49,152 bases of DNA from Streptomyces beigongshangae (GTDB lineage Bacteria > Actinomycetota > Actinomycetes > Streptomycetales > Streptomycetaceae). Shown here piece by piece: positions 40,372 to 49,105 of this stretch. The translations under genes were made by a program, and so were the position numbers. Numbering within the stretch: the stretch's first letter is position 1; the number at the start of each line of letters is the position of its first letter. Below the pieces are notes generated by a model. It searched no databases, was not told the DNA's origin, and saw nothing but the letters and a program-made list of their open reading frames with translations. The stretch covers positions 1 to 49,152 of the forward strand of contig NZ_JAHKJW010000057.1 of assembly GCF_019710745.1 (NCBI RefSeq), given 5' to 3'.

Positions 40372-41004
40372 TCAGACCGCCCGGTTGCGCCGCCGTGCCA
40401 GCTCGTCCGCCGGGTTGGGCCCGACGAGCGTCTCGCCCGTGTCCACCCGCTCGCCGTGCAGCTGTGAGAGCGCGTGCTCCACGTCCCGCCGCACCACGCC
40501 GACCGCGATGCCGAAGACGCCCTGGCCGCTCTGGAGCAGTGCGTGGACCTCGTCGGGCGAGGAGCACTCGTAGACCGTCGCGCCGTCGCTCATCAGCGTC
40601 ATCCGCTCCAGGTCGCAGCTGCCGCGCTCCCGGAGGTGCCGCACCGTCGTGCGGATGTTCTGCAGCGAGACCCCCGTGTCGAGGAACCGCTTGACGATCT
40701 TCAGGACGACCACGTCCCGGAAGCTGTAGAGCCGCTGCGTCCCCGACCCGTAGACGGCGCGCACGCTCGGCTCGACCAGCCCGGTCCGGGCCCAGTAGTC
40801 CAGCTGGCGGTAGGTGATCCCCGCCGCCGCGCAGGCCGTGGGACCGCGGTAGCCGATCTCCTCGGGCACCGTCCCGGCGTCTCCCGGTACCACCGTCGGC
40901 CGCTTCACGTGATCGGCCGCGCTGCTCTGAAGCGGGTACGGGCCGCTCTCCCCCGGAACGCGTCCGGGAGCACCCCCAGCCGTACCGTCGCCGCTGCTTC
41001 TCAC
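40372..41004 (-). CDS. MerR-family regulator
   Basis: 210 residues. After a ~45-residue unstructured start comes the MerR HTH (YRGPTACAAAGITYRQLDYWARTGLVEPSV), then the dimerisation helix (VVVLKIVKRFLDTGVSLQNIRTTVRHL) and a C-terminal effector-like region ending VGVVRRDVEHALSQL. Homolog of the MerR protein that sits in the mycobacterial gcvP-garA block. GTG at 41004 has GGAGG 5 nt upstream. The ligand is not known. Confidence 0.92.
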   Translation of the reverse strand: MRSSGDGTAGGAPGRVPGESGPYPLQSSAADHVKRPTVVPGDAGTVPEEIGYRGPTACAAAGITYRQLDYWARTGLVEPSVRAVYGSGTQRLYSFRDVVVLKIVKRFLDTGVSLQNIRTTVRHLRERGSCDLERMTLMSDGATVYECSSPDEVHALLQSGQGVFGIAVGVVRRDVEHALSQLHGERVDTGETLVGPNPADELARRRNRAV

Positions 41005-41219
41005 GCCGACCTCCGTCCTTGACCTGCCTTCACGACGGTAGGCAGTCACCAGGGGCGCGTCAACGATCGCCACACTCGGCACGCCGGGTGATAATCACCC
41101 TGAGAGTGGTTTCCCGTGCCCCACCGCGGGGAAAGGCTAGCCGAATGCTCTCGGGACGACCGCCGCACGGCCCGTCGTCCACCGGCCCCGGAGGGTCACG
41201 GGCCGAACGGGCCGGACCG

Positions 41220-41693
41220 TCACTGGCTGTTGGTCCCGAAGTCCTCGGGCGAGATCTGGTCGAGGAACTCGCGGAACTTCTCCACCTCGTCCTCCTGCTC
41301 GTCCGGAATCGCGATGCCGGCGTCGTCCAGGACCCCGTCACTGCCGTAGATGGGCGTCCCGGTGCGCAGCGCGAGCGCTATGGCGTCGGACGGCCTGGCA
41401 CTGACCTCGACACCGCTGGCGAACACCAGCTCCGCGTAGAAGACACCCTCCCGCAGGTCCGTGATGCGCACTTCGGTCAGCTCCTGGCCGACGGCCTCCA
41501 GCACGTCCTTGAACAGGTCGTGGGTCAGCGGTCGCGCGGGGGCCATGCCCTGCTGCGCGAAGGCGATCGCCGTCGCCTCCCCCGGACCGATCCAGATGGG
41601 AAGGTAACGGTCGCCTCCCACTTCGCGCAGGAGCACGATCGGTTGGTTGGAGGGCATTTCGACCCGGACACCTACGACGTCGAGCTCGTTCAC
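41220..41693 (-). CDS. Bifunctional nuclease family protein (DUF151)
   Basis: 157 residues with the DUF151 core: LDVVGVRVEMPSNQPIVLLRE, LPIWIGPGEATAIAFAQQG, and GVFYAELVF...VSARPSDAIALALRTGTPI (the SARPSDA motif). Plant and bacterial members have reported nuclease activity. It lies between merR and ftsR in the conserved block. Role in that context unknown. Confidence 0.93.
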   Translation of the reverse strand: MNELDVVGVRVEMPSNQPIVLLREVGGDRYLPIWIGPGEATAIAFAQQGMAPARPLTHDLFKDVLEAVGQELTEVRITDLREGVFYAELVFASGVEVSARPSDAIALALRTGTPIYGSDGVLDDAGIAIPDEQEDEVEKFREFLDQISPEDFGTNSQ

Positions 41694-41778
41694 ACAGCAA
41701 CCCTAGGCCGTGCCCGGCACCTTTGGGTAGTCGAGCACGCAATGGGTGCCCCATCCCACGTCCGGGCGGGCCGCCGGA

Positions 41779-42513
41779 TCAGGGCAGCCGCACCCCGAGA
41801 GCGGCCTGCACCAGGGCGGCGTGCAGCCTCACCGCGAGTCCCGCGAGCTCCTTGGTGCGCGCCTGTGCGTGTGCCCTGGTCTGCGGGTTGCGGTGGAGCC
41901 GCAGGGGCGCCACCACCTGGTCCACCAGCCCGGCCTCGCGGTCCGCGGCCGCCTTCACGGCACGCAGGTGCCGCGGCTCGATGCCGGACCGTCCGAGTTC
42001 CAGCACGAGTCCGGCCACGGTGACCGCCTCCGCGTCGTACACGCCGTCCGGCAGCGGGGTGATCAGTCCGTACGACTCCCATTCGGCGAGTTCCTGCTCA
42101 CCGATCCCCGCGGCGGCCAGCAGCTCGGCCCGCCCGATCCGGGCCATGACGGACCCCTCGGACTCGCCGGGGGCCTCACCGGCGTGCTGACGCCCCGCGG
42201 AGGGCACCGGCACCGTCTCGCCGCGCCCCATGGCGTCCAGGTGCTCGCGGATCACCTTCAGGGGCAGGTAGTGGTCCCGCTGCATCCGCAGGACGTGGCC
42301 GAGGCGCTCGACGTCGTCCGGACCGAACTTCCGGTATCCCGAGGGGGTGCGCTGCGGCTCGATGAGGCCCTCGGACTCCAGGAAACGGATCTTGGAGACG
42401 GTGACCTCGGGGAATTCGTCACGCAGTACGTTCAGCACGGTGCCGATGCTCATCAGCCCGTTGTCCGCGGCGGCGGCGCCGTGTCCGGCGCCGCCGCTCG
42501 GTGTTCGAAGCAT
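41779..42513 (-). CDS. ftsR: FtsR, MerR-type regulator of cell division
   Basis: About 244 residues. HTH near the N-terminus: LMSIGTVLNVLRDEFPEVTVSKIRFLESEGLIEPQRTPSGYRKFG, the family pattern of FtsR from Corynebacterium and Rv1828 from mycobacteria, followed by an effector-like helical C-terminal half. FtsR activates ftsZ in C. glutamicum. ATG 42513 with GGAAGG upstream fits better than GTG 42543. It directly follows the FHA gene, as in mycobacteria, but a strong hairpin separates them. Confidence 0.92.
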   Translation of the reverse strand: MLRTPSGGAGHGAAAADNGLMSIGTVLNVLRDEFPEVTVSKIRFLESEGLIEPQRTPSGYRKFGPDDVERLGHVLRMQRDHYLPLKVIREHLDAMGRGETVPVPSAGRQHAGEAPGESEGSVMARIGRAELLAAAGIGEQELAEWESYGLITPLPDGVYDAEAVTVAGLVLELGRSGIEPRHLRAVKAAADREAGLVDQVVAPLRLHRNPQTRAHAQARTKELAGLAVRLHAALVQAALGVRLP

Positions 42514-42532
42514 GGACCTTCCCTGGGGGGTC

Positions 42533-42553
42533 CCCCCGGACAAAGTCCGGGGG
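42533..42553 (-). terminator. Hairpin between the FHA gene and ftsR
   Basis: Perfect 9-bp arms ccccccggac-like (42533-42541 / 42545-42553) around a 3-nt loop, immediately after the FHA gene stop and 20 bp before the ftsR start. Sequences of this form recur in Streptomyces between genes and may reduce read-through into ftsR. Confidence 0.7.
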
Positions 42554-42557
42554 AGGG

Positions 42558-43400
42558 TCAGATGCCCCGCTGGCTCGCGTAGAAGACCAGCCGGTACTTG
42601 CCGATCTGCACCTCGTCACCGTTCGACAGCGGAACCCGGTCGATCCGCTCCCGGTTGACGTACGTGCCGTTGAGACTGCCGACGTCCGCCACCGTGAACG
42701 AGCCGTCGGACTCGCGGCGGAACTCCACGTGGCGGCGCGACACGGTCACGTCGTCCAGGAAGATGTCGCTCTGCGGGTGACGGCCGGCCGTGGTCAGATC
42801 GCCGTCCAGCAGGAAGCGGCTGCCCGAGTTGGGCCCCCGCCGCACCACCAGGAGCGCCGAGCCGAGCGGCAGGGCGTCGACGGCGGCCTGCGCCTCGGGC
42901 GACAGCATCGGCATCTGCGTCTGGCCGGTGGCCTCGGAGTCGTACGCCTCCAGACCGGAGATGGAGATCGTCGAGGTGGTCTCCGACGGACGCTCCGGGG
43001 TCGCCCCGGGCCGCAGCGGCGCGCCGCAGTTGGAGCAGAAGCGGCTCGCTTCCGCGTTGCGGTTGCCGCACCTCGTACACACCAGGGCCGACATGGACGG
43101 ATCCTCCTGCCGCGACTGCCCCGCCGGGGCATTGGACGCGTACGGGTCGGAGCCGAAACCTCCACCCGCACCCGGGGCTGACGGATCTCCGAAACCTATG
43201 CGGCCCGACTGGGCAGGGTCAACAGACGGCGCGCCCTGACCACCGGAAATGTCACCGCCCGGCCCACCGACCTGGTCCCGGAACAGCGGGCGGTCTCCCT
43301 GTCCCTCGGCGTCCGAGGGGCGCGGTGCACGGTGCCGGGCAGTGGCGTTGTCGCTGCCCTCTCGTGCGCTCTTGCCGAACAACTTCGCAAACAACTTCAC
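42558..43400 (-). CDS. FHA-domain protein with zinc ribbon and ETTS phospho-motif (GarA/OdhI-like)
   Basis: 280 residues. A Gly/Pro-rich start, then a zinc ribbon CTRCGNRN...FCSNCG (C108, C111, C122, C125), the motif ETTS (140-143), and an FHA domain (about 184-275) with R207, S221, H224 and N244, the phosphothreonine-binding set (GRHPQSD, SRRHVEF, GSLNGTYVN). GarA/OdhI carry the same ETTS threonine for PknG/PknB phosphorylation, which lets them switch between binding their own tail and inhibiting 2-oxoglutarate dehydrogenase. The zinc ribbon is extra. Located as garA is, next to ftsR. GTG 43400 chosen. Confidence 0.9.
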   Translation of the reverse strand: MKLFAKLFGKSAREGSDNATARHRAPRPSDAEGQGDRPLFRDQVGGPGGDISGGQGAPSVDPAQSGRIGFGDPSAPGAGGGFGSDPYASNAPAGQSRQEDPSMSALVCTRCGNRNAEASRFCSNCGAPLRPGATPERPSETTSTISISGLEAYDSEATGQTQMPMLSPEAQAAVDALPLGSALLVVRRGPNSGSRFLLDGDLTTAGRHPQSDIFLDDVTVSRRHVEFRRESDGSFTVADVGSLNGTYVNRERIDRVPLSNGDEVQIGKYRLVFYASQRGI

Positions 43401-43590
43401 GGGCGATTCCCCTTGACCGAAACAGACCCGCCCGTGGGGCAGGACGAACCCTGATTGCACACACCGGCCGAGCCGGACACCCTCACAACGTCCGTATCCA
43501 CCAGACAGTTTCCACCACGCACCAGCCATTCGGTGCGCCGACCCCCCGCAAGCTCATGCCCTGGGGTAGCCGCTTCCAAGCGCCCTCCGT

Positions 43591-44469
43591 TCACCGGGAG
43601 GACGACCGAGCGTAGTCAGGCTGCTTCGCCGCTCGCAAGGCGTCCACGACGATCTTGTCGACGCGTTCCACCATGACAGTGGCCTGCTCCTTCTCCAGAG
43701 TCTGCACCACTCCGCCAGGGATGTTGAGCGCCGGTTCGAGGTCCTGCGGCTTGCCGATGACCTTGAAACGATAAGGGGAACCGATCTTGTTCCCGTCCAC
43801 GGCCACTCCCCCGTCCTCATCCGTCAGATAGGTGCCCGCGACCACCCGTACGCCATTGACCTGGATCGCCTCGGCTCCGGCCGCGCGCAGCTCCTGGACC
43901 GCGTCGAGCAGCATGTCGGCCTCGACCGTCCCCTTCCGGTCGTCGACCGTCAGCGTGATGCCGGGGCCCTGCGCCGCCACGGTGCCCGCCAGAATGCCGA
44001 GTTGCCTCTCCTTCTCGGCCGTCTGCCTGCGTGCCTCCTCGGCCTGGTCCGAGCTGTTCTCCAGCTCGGTGCGCTGGTCCTCCAGCCCCTGCTTCTCCTC
44101 TTCCAGACGCTGTGTACGGTCGTCCAGTTCATCGAGGATGCGTACGAGGTCCTCCTGACGCGCGCCGCGCAGGGCACCGTCGCTCTCACTGTTGGACGCC
44201 ACCTGGACGGCGAGGCCGAAGCCCAGGCCGAACAGCAGCAGCGCCACGATGAGTTGCGCACGGGACACCCGGGGCGGCCACAGGCCCTTCACCAGCCTCT
44301 GACGGCCCGTGAGGCGAGCGGGTCCGCTCCGCTGCGGCACGGCCTCCGGTGCCTCCCGGGGCGCCTGCGTCCCCGGTGCCACCGTCGCCGGCACCTCCTC
44401 GGGCAGTTCTCTGCGCAGGGGCCCGCCCGGGGTTCCCTGGATCTCTTCCTCGCGGCTCATCGGCCTCAC
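43591..44469 (-). CDS. DUF881 family membrane-anchored protein
   Basis: 292 residues: a Pro/Glu-rich cytoplasmic start, one transmembrane helix (LIVALLLFGLGFGLAVQVA, about 73-91), a coiled-coil (ILDELDDRTQRLEEEKQGLEDQRTELE), then the DUF881 core GPGITLTVDD, AGAEAIQVNGVRV and GNKIGSPYRFKVIG. It pairs with the sbp gene; its GTG start overlaps the sbp stop (GTGA). The second DUF881 gene lies on the other side of sbp. Role is probably in the cell envelope/division machinery; unproven. Confidence 0.92.
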   Translation of the reverse strand: MRPMSREEEIQGTPGGPLRRELPEEVPATVAPGTQAPREAPEAVPQRSGPARLTGRQRLVKGLWPPRVSRAQLIVALLLFGLGFGLAVQVASNSESDGALRGARQEDLVRILDELDDRTQRLEEEKQGLEDQRTELENSSDQAEEARRQTAEKERQLGILAGTVAAQGPGITLTVDDRKGTVEADMLLDAVQELRAAGAEAIQVNGVRVVAGTYLTDEDGGVAVDGNKIGSPYRFKVIGKPQDLEPALNIPGGVVQTLEKEQATVMVERVDKIVVDALRAAKQPDYARSSSR

Positions 44470-44798
44470 GCCCGGAAGACGTGCCGGCGGATCGCCGCGG
44501 CGTTGGAGAAGATGCGGATACCGAGGACGACCACGACACCCGTGGACAGCTGGGCGCCCACGCCCAGCTTGTCGCCCAGGAAGACGATCAATGCGGCCAC
44601 CACGACGTTGGACAGGAACGACACCACGAAGACCTTGTCGTCGAAGATACCGTCGAGCATCGCCCGCAGACCTCCGAACACGGCGTCGAGCGCCGCGACG
44701 ACGGCGATCGGAAGATAGGGCTCGACCACCGCCGGAACCTCGGGCCGGACCAGCAGTCCGGCCACGACTCCCACGACGAGACCCAGTACGGCGATCAC
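44466..44798 (-). CDS. sbp: Small basic protein Sbp (DUF1290)
   Basis: 110 residues with several hydrophobic helices: IAVLGLVVGVVAGLLV, YLPIAVVAALDAVFGGLRAML and VVVAALIVFLGDKLGV. It matches the Sbp/DUF1290 family, first named near the B. subtilis division genes. GTG at 44798 overlaps the stop of the upstream DUF881 gene, and its own stop overlaps the next GTG, giving two translationally coupled junctions. AAGG 6 nt before the start. Confidence 0.93.
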   Translation of the reverse strand: MIAVLGLVVGVVAGLLVRPEVPAVVEPYLPIAVVAALDAVFGGLRAMLDGIFDDKVFVVSFLSNVVVAALIVFLGDKLGVGAQLSTGVVVVLGIRIFSNAAAIRRHVFRA

Positions 44799-45688
44799 GA
44801 TGTGCCTTTCTCTGTGCGCGGCTCTGCTGTTCGTACGATCACACTCGGTGCTGCGGGCAGCCGGACCTCGTCCTCGACGGAGAGGCTGGTCCTGATCCCG
44901 AAGTTCTTCCGCAGGGCGTCCAGGTACTGCCCGTCGCCGCTGCCGCGGAACGCGGTGGCCAGCCGGTCGCCGTCCCCCACGGCCAGCACCGTGTACGGCG
45001 GCACCAGGGGTTTGTTGTCGACCAGTATCGCGTCGCCCGCGGCCCTGATCGCGGACAGTGCCGTCAGCCGCTGTCCGTTGATCGTGACGGCCTCGGCGCC
45101 CGACTCCCACAGCCCGTTGACCACGCGCTGCATGTCGCGGTCGCGCACGCGACCCGTGTCGGAGAAGCCGGACGTCTCCCGCGCGTCGCCGTCACCGGCG
45201 TGGTCGGCTTCCTTCGCGTCGTCGACCACCAGCTTCACTCCGGGGCCGCGCACCTCGACGGCCCCGGCCAGGATGCCCACCAGCTCGCCCTGGTCGCCGC
45301 CGTGCTCCCGCAGAGCCTCGCGCTGGCGGGCACCCACGTCGTCGCGGAGTTCGTCGATGCGGTCCTCGAGGTCCTCGGCCGCCGACGTCTCACGGTCGAT
45401 CCGGTCGATGAGTTCCTCGCGCTCCTTGGCGACGACCGGAGCCGCTATCCGGGCCTGCGCCGCCCCGACGGTCACCACGAGCGCCGCGAGCACCAGACCC
45501 GCCGCGAGACCGAGCTTGGCCCGCAGTGTCCTGGGCATCCCGCCCGTGCCCTCGGCCTTCTTCCGGGCGGCCGCCTCGGCGTAACCCTCGTCGAGGCTGT
45601 GGTCCATGACGTTGGTGAGCAGCGACATGGACGCGTCCGGGCGCGCGGGGCGCGCGGGGGTGCTCCGAACGGGGGGCGGCTGCGGCAT
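44795..45688 (-). CDS. DUF881 family membrane-anchored protein (second copy)
   Basis: 297 residues. Cytoplasmic tail including MSLLTNVMDHSLDEGYAEAAARK, one transmembrane helix (LAAGLVLAALVVTVGAAQA), coiled-coil (REELIDRIDRETSAAEDLEDRIDELR), and DUF881 core GPGVKLVVDDAKE, SGAEAVTINGQRLTALSAIRAAG. The YAEAAARK-containing tail is not in the other copy, so the pair are paralogs with different N-termini. ATG 45688 was chosen; ATG 45697 is possible. First gene of the DUF881-sbp-DUF881 operon. Confidence 0.9.
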   Translation of the reverse strand: MPQPPPVRSTPARPARPDASMSLLTNVMDHSLDEGYAEAAARKKAEGTGGMPRTLRAKLGLAAGLVLAALVVTVGAAQARIAAPVVAKEREELIDRIDRETSAAEDLEDRIDELRDDVGARQREALREHGGDQGELVGILAGAVEVRGPGVKLVVDDAKEADHAGDGDARETSGFSDTGRVRDRDMQRVVNGLWESGAEAVTINGQRLTALSAIRAAGDAILVDNKPLVPPYTVLAVGDGDRLATAFRGSGDGQYLDALRKNFGIRTSLSVEDEVRLPAAPSVIVRTAEPRTEKGTS

Positions 45689-45738
45689 GCCGCACATCGT
45701 CGCACGTCGCGCCCCGTACCTCCGAACGGCCCCACCGA

Positions 45739-45776
45739 CGCGCCGGACGGGTCCTGTTGAGGACCCGTCCGGCGCG
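45739..45776 (-). terminator. Terminator between the guanylyltransferase and DUF881 genes
   Basis: Perfect 17-bp stem (45739-45755/45760-45776) with a 4-nt loop gttg, 12 bp beyond the stop codon of the large gene. Confidence 0.9.
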
Positions 45777-45787
45777 CCTGGGTGCGG

Positions 45788-48283
45788 TCAGCGGCCGGCG
45801 CTGTCCACCACCGCGGCCCACTCGTCGAGCAGCGCCTGCGCCGACGCGTCGTCGGGTCCTTCGGCCCACAGGTGGGTGACCGCCTCCGCCGGGTCGGGGA
45901 GGACCATCACCCAGCGTCCGTCGGTCTCCACGACCCGGACACCGTCGGTCGTGTCCACGGACCGGTCTCCGGCCGCTTCCACCACGCGCCGCATCACCAG
46001 CCCCTTGACCGCCCACGGGGTCGCCAGGTCGCGCTTGAGGACATGCGCCCGCGGGATCCGCGCGTCGATCTGGCTGAGCGTGAGCTGTGTCCGCGCGACC
46101 AGACCGATGAGCCGGACGAAGGCCGCCGTGCCGTCGAAGACGCTGCTGAACTCCGGCACGATGAACCCGCCGCGCCCGTCGCCCCCGAAGATCGTCGACT
46201 CCTCGCGCGCGACACGCGTCAGGTCGTCCGGGGAGGTGGTCGTCCAGTCGACCTGCGTCCCGTGGTACGCCGCCACCTGCTCGCCGATCCTCGTGGTGGT
46301 CACGGGCAGCGCCACCCGGCCGCTGCGCCGCTCGGACGCCACCAGGTCGAGCATGACGAGCAGCGCCCGGTCGTCCTCGATGATCCGGCCCTTCTCGTCG
46401 ACGAGCGACAGCCGCTCGCCCACCGGGTCGAAGCGCACGCCGAAGGCGGCCCGCGCGGAAGCCACGATCTCGCCGAGCCGCTCCATCCCGGACCGGCGGG
46501 TCTCGGCGGTCTCCGTGGGCCGGGACTCGTCGAGTCCGGGGTTGATGGTCAGCGAGTCCACCCCGAGCTTGCCCAGCAGGCTGGGCAGCACCAGTCCGGC
46601 ACTGCCGTTGGACGCGTCCACGACCACCTTGAGCCCGGACTCGGCGATCCCGGTCGTGTCGACGTTCCGCAGCAGCGAACCCGTGTAGGAGTCGAAGACG
46701 CTGGCCGGGAAGTGCAGGTCCCCGATCTCACCGGGGAACGCCCGCCGGTACTCCTGCCGCGCGAACACCCGGTCCAGCTTGCGCTGGCTCCCCTGCGACA
46801 GGTCCGCCCCGTTCCCGTCGAAGAACATGATGTCGACCGAGTCCGGAACCCCCGGAGTCGTACGGATCATGATTCCACCGGCACTGCCCCGCGCGGTCTG
46901 CTGCCGCGCCACCGGCAGCGGTACGTTCTCCAGGTCCCGTACGTCGATGGCACTGGCCTGCAGAGCGGAGATGACCGCCCTCTTGAGCGCGCGGGCGCCC
47001 CTGGAGTGGTCGCGGGCCGTGGTGACCGTGGAGCCCTTCTTGAGCGTGGTCGCGTACGCCCCGGCCAGGCGTACCGCCAACTCGGGCGTGATCTCCACGT
47101 TGAGGATCCCGGTCACGCCACGGGCCCCGAAGAGATGGGCCTGACCCCGCGACTCCCAGATGACCGACGTGTTGACGAAGGCGCCCGCCTCGATCGTCTT
47201 GAACGGGTACACGCGCACATTGCCCTGCACGATCGACTCTTCGCCGACCAGGCACTCGTCGCCGATGACGGCGCCGTCCTCGATGCGCGCGGCCCGCATG
47301 ATGTCGGTGTTCTTGCCGACGACACAGCCGCGCAGGTTGCTGTGCTGACCGATGTACACGTTGTCGTGCAGTACGGCCTTGTGCAGGAACGCCCCGCTCT
47401 TCACGACGACGTTGGAGCCCACCACGGTGTGCTCGCGGATCTCGGCGTCGGCCTCGACCTTGGCGTAGTCCCCGATGTAGAGCGGTCCCCGCAGCACCGC
47501 GTCGGGGTGCACCTCGGCGCCCTCGGCGACCCAGACGCCGGGCGATATCTCGAAGCCGTCCAGCTCGACGTCGACCTTGCCCTCCAGGACGTCGGCCTGC
47601 GCCTTCACATAGCTCTCGTGCGTGCCGACGTCCTCCCAGTAGCCCTCGGCGACATAGCCGTAGATCGGCTTGCCCTCCTTCATCAGCTGGGGGAAGACGT
47701 CGCCGGACCAGTCGACGGAGACATCGGCGTCCACGTAGTCGAAGACCTCGGGCTCCATGACGTAGATGCCCGTGTTCACGGTGTCCGAGAAGACCTGGCC
47801 CCAGGTCGGCTTTTCGAGAAAGCGTTCCACCTTGCCCTCGTCGTCGACAATGGTGATGCCGAATTCCAGAGGGTTGGGGACCCGGGTCAGACAGACGGTG
47901 ACCAGTCCGCCCTTTTCCTTGTGGAAATTGATCAGGTCGGTCAGGTCGAAGTCGGTCAGAGCATCACCGGAGATGACGAGGAAGGTGTCGTCCTTCAGTG
48001 CTTCCTCGGCGTTCTTGACGCTGCCGGCTGTACCGAGTGGCTTCTCCTCGTTGGCATAGGTGAGCTCCATACCGAGCTCTTCACCGTCACCGAAGTAGTT
48101 CTTGACCAGGGAGGCCAGGAACTGGACGGTGACGACGGTTTCGTTGAGCCCATGCCGCTTGAGCAGCCGCAGCACATGCTCCATGATCGGGCGGTTGGCC
48201 ACAGGCAGGAGCGGCTTGGGCATGCTTGAGGTCATGGGGCGAAGGCGTGTGCCTTCGCCGCCGGCCATCACGACGGCCTTCAT
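45788..48283 (-). CDS. Mannose-1-phosphate guanylyltransferase fused to a degenerate phosphomutase domain
   Basis: 831 residues. N-terminal nucleotidyltransferase: MKAVVMAGGEGTRLRPMT, LGTAGSVKNA, ISGDALTDFDL; then left-handed beta-helix repeats (about 250-370: VVGSNVVVKSGAF..., CVVGKNTDIM). The C-terminal ~450 residues have the phosphohexomutase fold, but the phosphoserine loop reads RDHSRGARALKRA (GA instead of SS), the metal loop reads DPVGER instead of DPDxDR, and the sugar loop GGDGRGG instead of GGExSGH. The transferase should make GDP-mannose (or a related NDP-sugar) for protein glycosylation or cell-wall lipids; the mutase half is probably inactive. Confidence 0.9.
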   Translation of the reverse strand: MKAVVMAGGEGTRLRPMTSSMPKPLLPVANRPIMEHVLRLLKRHGLNETVVTVQFLASLVKNYFGDGEELGMELTYANEEKPLGTAGSVKNAEEALKDDTFLVISGDALTDFDLTDLINFHKEKGGLVTVCLTRVPNPLEFGITIVDDEGKVERFLEKPTWGQVFSDTVNTGIYVMEPEVFDYVDADVSVDWSGDVFPQLMKEGKPIYGYVAEGYWEDVGTHESYVKAQADVLEGKVDVELDGFEISPGVWVAEGAEVHPDAVLRGPLYIGDYAKVEADAEIREHTVVGSNVVVKSGAFLHKAVLHDNVYIGQHSNLRGCVVGKNTDIMRAARIEDGAVIGDECLVGEESIVQGNVRVYPFKTIEAGAFVNTSVIWESRGQAHLFGARGVTGILNVEITPELAVRLAGAYATTLKKGSTVTTARDHSRGARALKRAVISALQASAIDVRDLENVPLPVARQQTARGSAGGIMIRTTPGVPDSVDIMFFDGNGADLSQGSQRKLDRVFARQEYRRAFPGEIGDLHFPASVFDSYTGSLLRNVDTTGIAESGLKVVVDASNGSAGLVLPSLLGKLGVDSLTINPGLDESRPTETAETRRSGMERLGEIVASARAAFGVRFDPVGERLSLVDEKGRIIEDDRALLVMLDLVASERRSGRVALPVTTTRIGEQVAAYHGTQVDWTTTSPDDLTRVAREESTIFGGDGRGGFIVPEFSSVFDGTAAFVRLIGLVARTQLTLSQIDARIPRAHVLKRDLATPWAVKGLVMRRVVEAAGDRSVDTTDGVRVVETDGRWVMVLPDPAEAVTHLWAEGPDDASAQALLDEWAAVVDSAGR

Positions 48284-48372
48284 GTCGGAAGCGTCCTCCT
48301 CGAAGAGACGGTCAAGCCGACTTCACCCGTCAGATTGTCCCGCACATTCTGGTTGCGGGCCATCAGAGGCCT

Positions 48373-49005
48373 CTACGGCCGCCCATTGGGCGAGCTCAGT
48401 CGGCCATGGTTGTCCGCGCGAACAAGGCGGCGGACCTGGACCACGTATAGGATCCCTGCCCACCAATACAGAGTTGTACCCCATCCGGCGAAAGCCCAGC
48501 CGAAAATCGCAGCGAGTGACGCAAGCCATCCACTTCCGTCACTGAGCAGCAGCAACGGGAAGGCGTACATCAAGTTGAACGTCGCGGCCTTCCCGAGGAA
48601 GTTCACCTGGGGCGGCGGATAGCCGTGGCGCCTGAGGATGCCCACCATCACGAGCAGGACCAGCTCACGCGCCAGCAGGACGGCCGTGAGCCACAGGGGC
48701 AGGATCTCCCGCCAGGTGAGCCCGAACAGGGTCGACAGGATGTAGAGACGGTCGGCCGCGGGGTCCAGCAGCCGGCCGAGGCTGCTGATCTGGTTCCAGC
48801 GCCGGGCGAGCTTGCCGTCCAGATAGTCGCTGATGCCGCTCAGCATGAGCACCAGAAGTGCCCAGCCGTCGCTGTTGGGCCCGCCGAACTCCGGCCTGAG
48901 GATCAGCCACAGGAACAGCGGTACGCCCGCGAGGCGCGCCATGCTGAGGATGTTCGGGATGGTGAGGACCCGGTTCGTCTGGACGCGGGTCTCCTGGACC
49001 TCCAC
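48373..49005 (-). CDS. CDP-alcohol phosphatidyltransferase (PgsA-like)
   Basis: 210-residue membrane enzyme that transfers a phosphatidyl group from CDP-diacylglycerol to an alcohol. The family motif is complete: D-G-x2-A-R-x8-G-x3-D-x3-D (DGKLARRWNQISSLGRLLDPAADR). Several hydrophobic helices surround it. Similarity is to PgsA-type synthases (glycerol-3-phosphate or inositol-phosphate acceptors); which is uncertain. GTG 49005 has AGGAGG 7 nt upstream. It lies at the pgsA2 position of the mycobacterial block. Confidence 0.92.
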   Translation of the reverse strand: MEVQETRVQTNRVLTIPNILSMARLAGVPLFLWLILRPEFGGPNSDGWALLVLMLSGISDYLDGKLARRWNQISSLGRLLDPAADRLYILSTLFGLTWREILPLWLTAVLLARELVLLVMVGILRRHGYPPPQVNFLGKAATFNLMYAFPLLLLSDGSGWLASLAAIFGWAFAGWGTTLYWWAGILYVVQVRRLVRADNHGRLSSPNGRP

Positions 49006-49105
49006 CCGGGGGCCTCCTGTGGGAACGTGCCAACGTTGTCCCCTGACCTTACCCTCAGGCTTCTGCCCGCAGCGTGCAGGGGTTGCGACGAACTTCCCCT
49101 GAACG

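Noticed and set aside
43401..43590. A hidden gcvH between the DUF881 and FHA genes
   Set aside because: Only 190 bp are free and no lipoyl-lysine motif or frame of ~125 codons is present.
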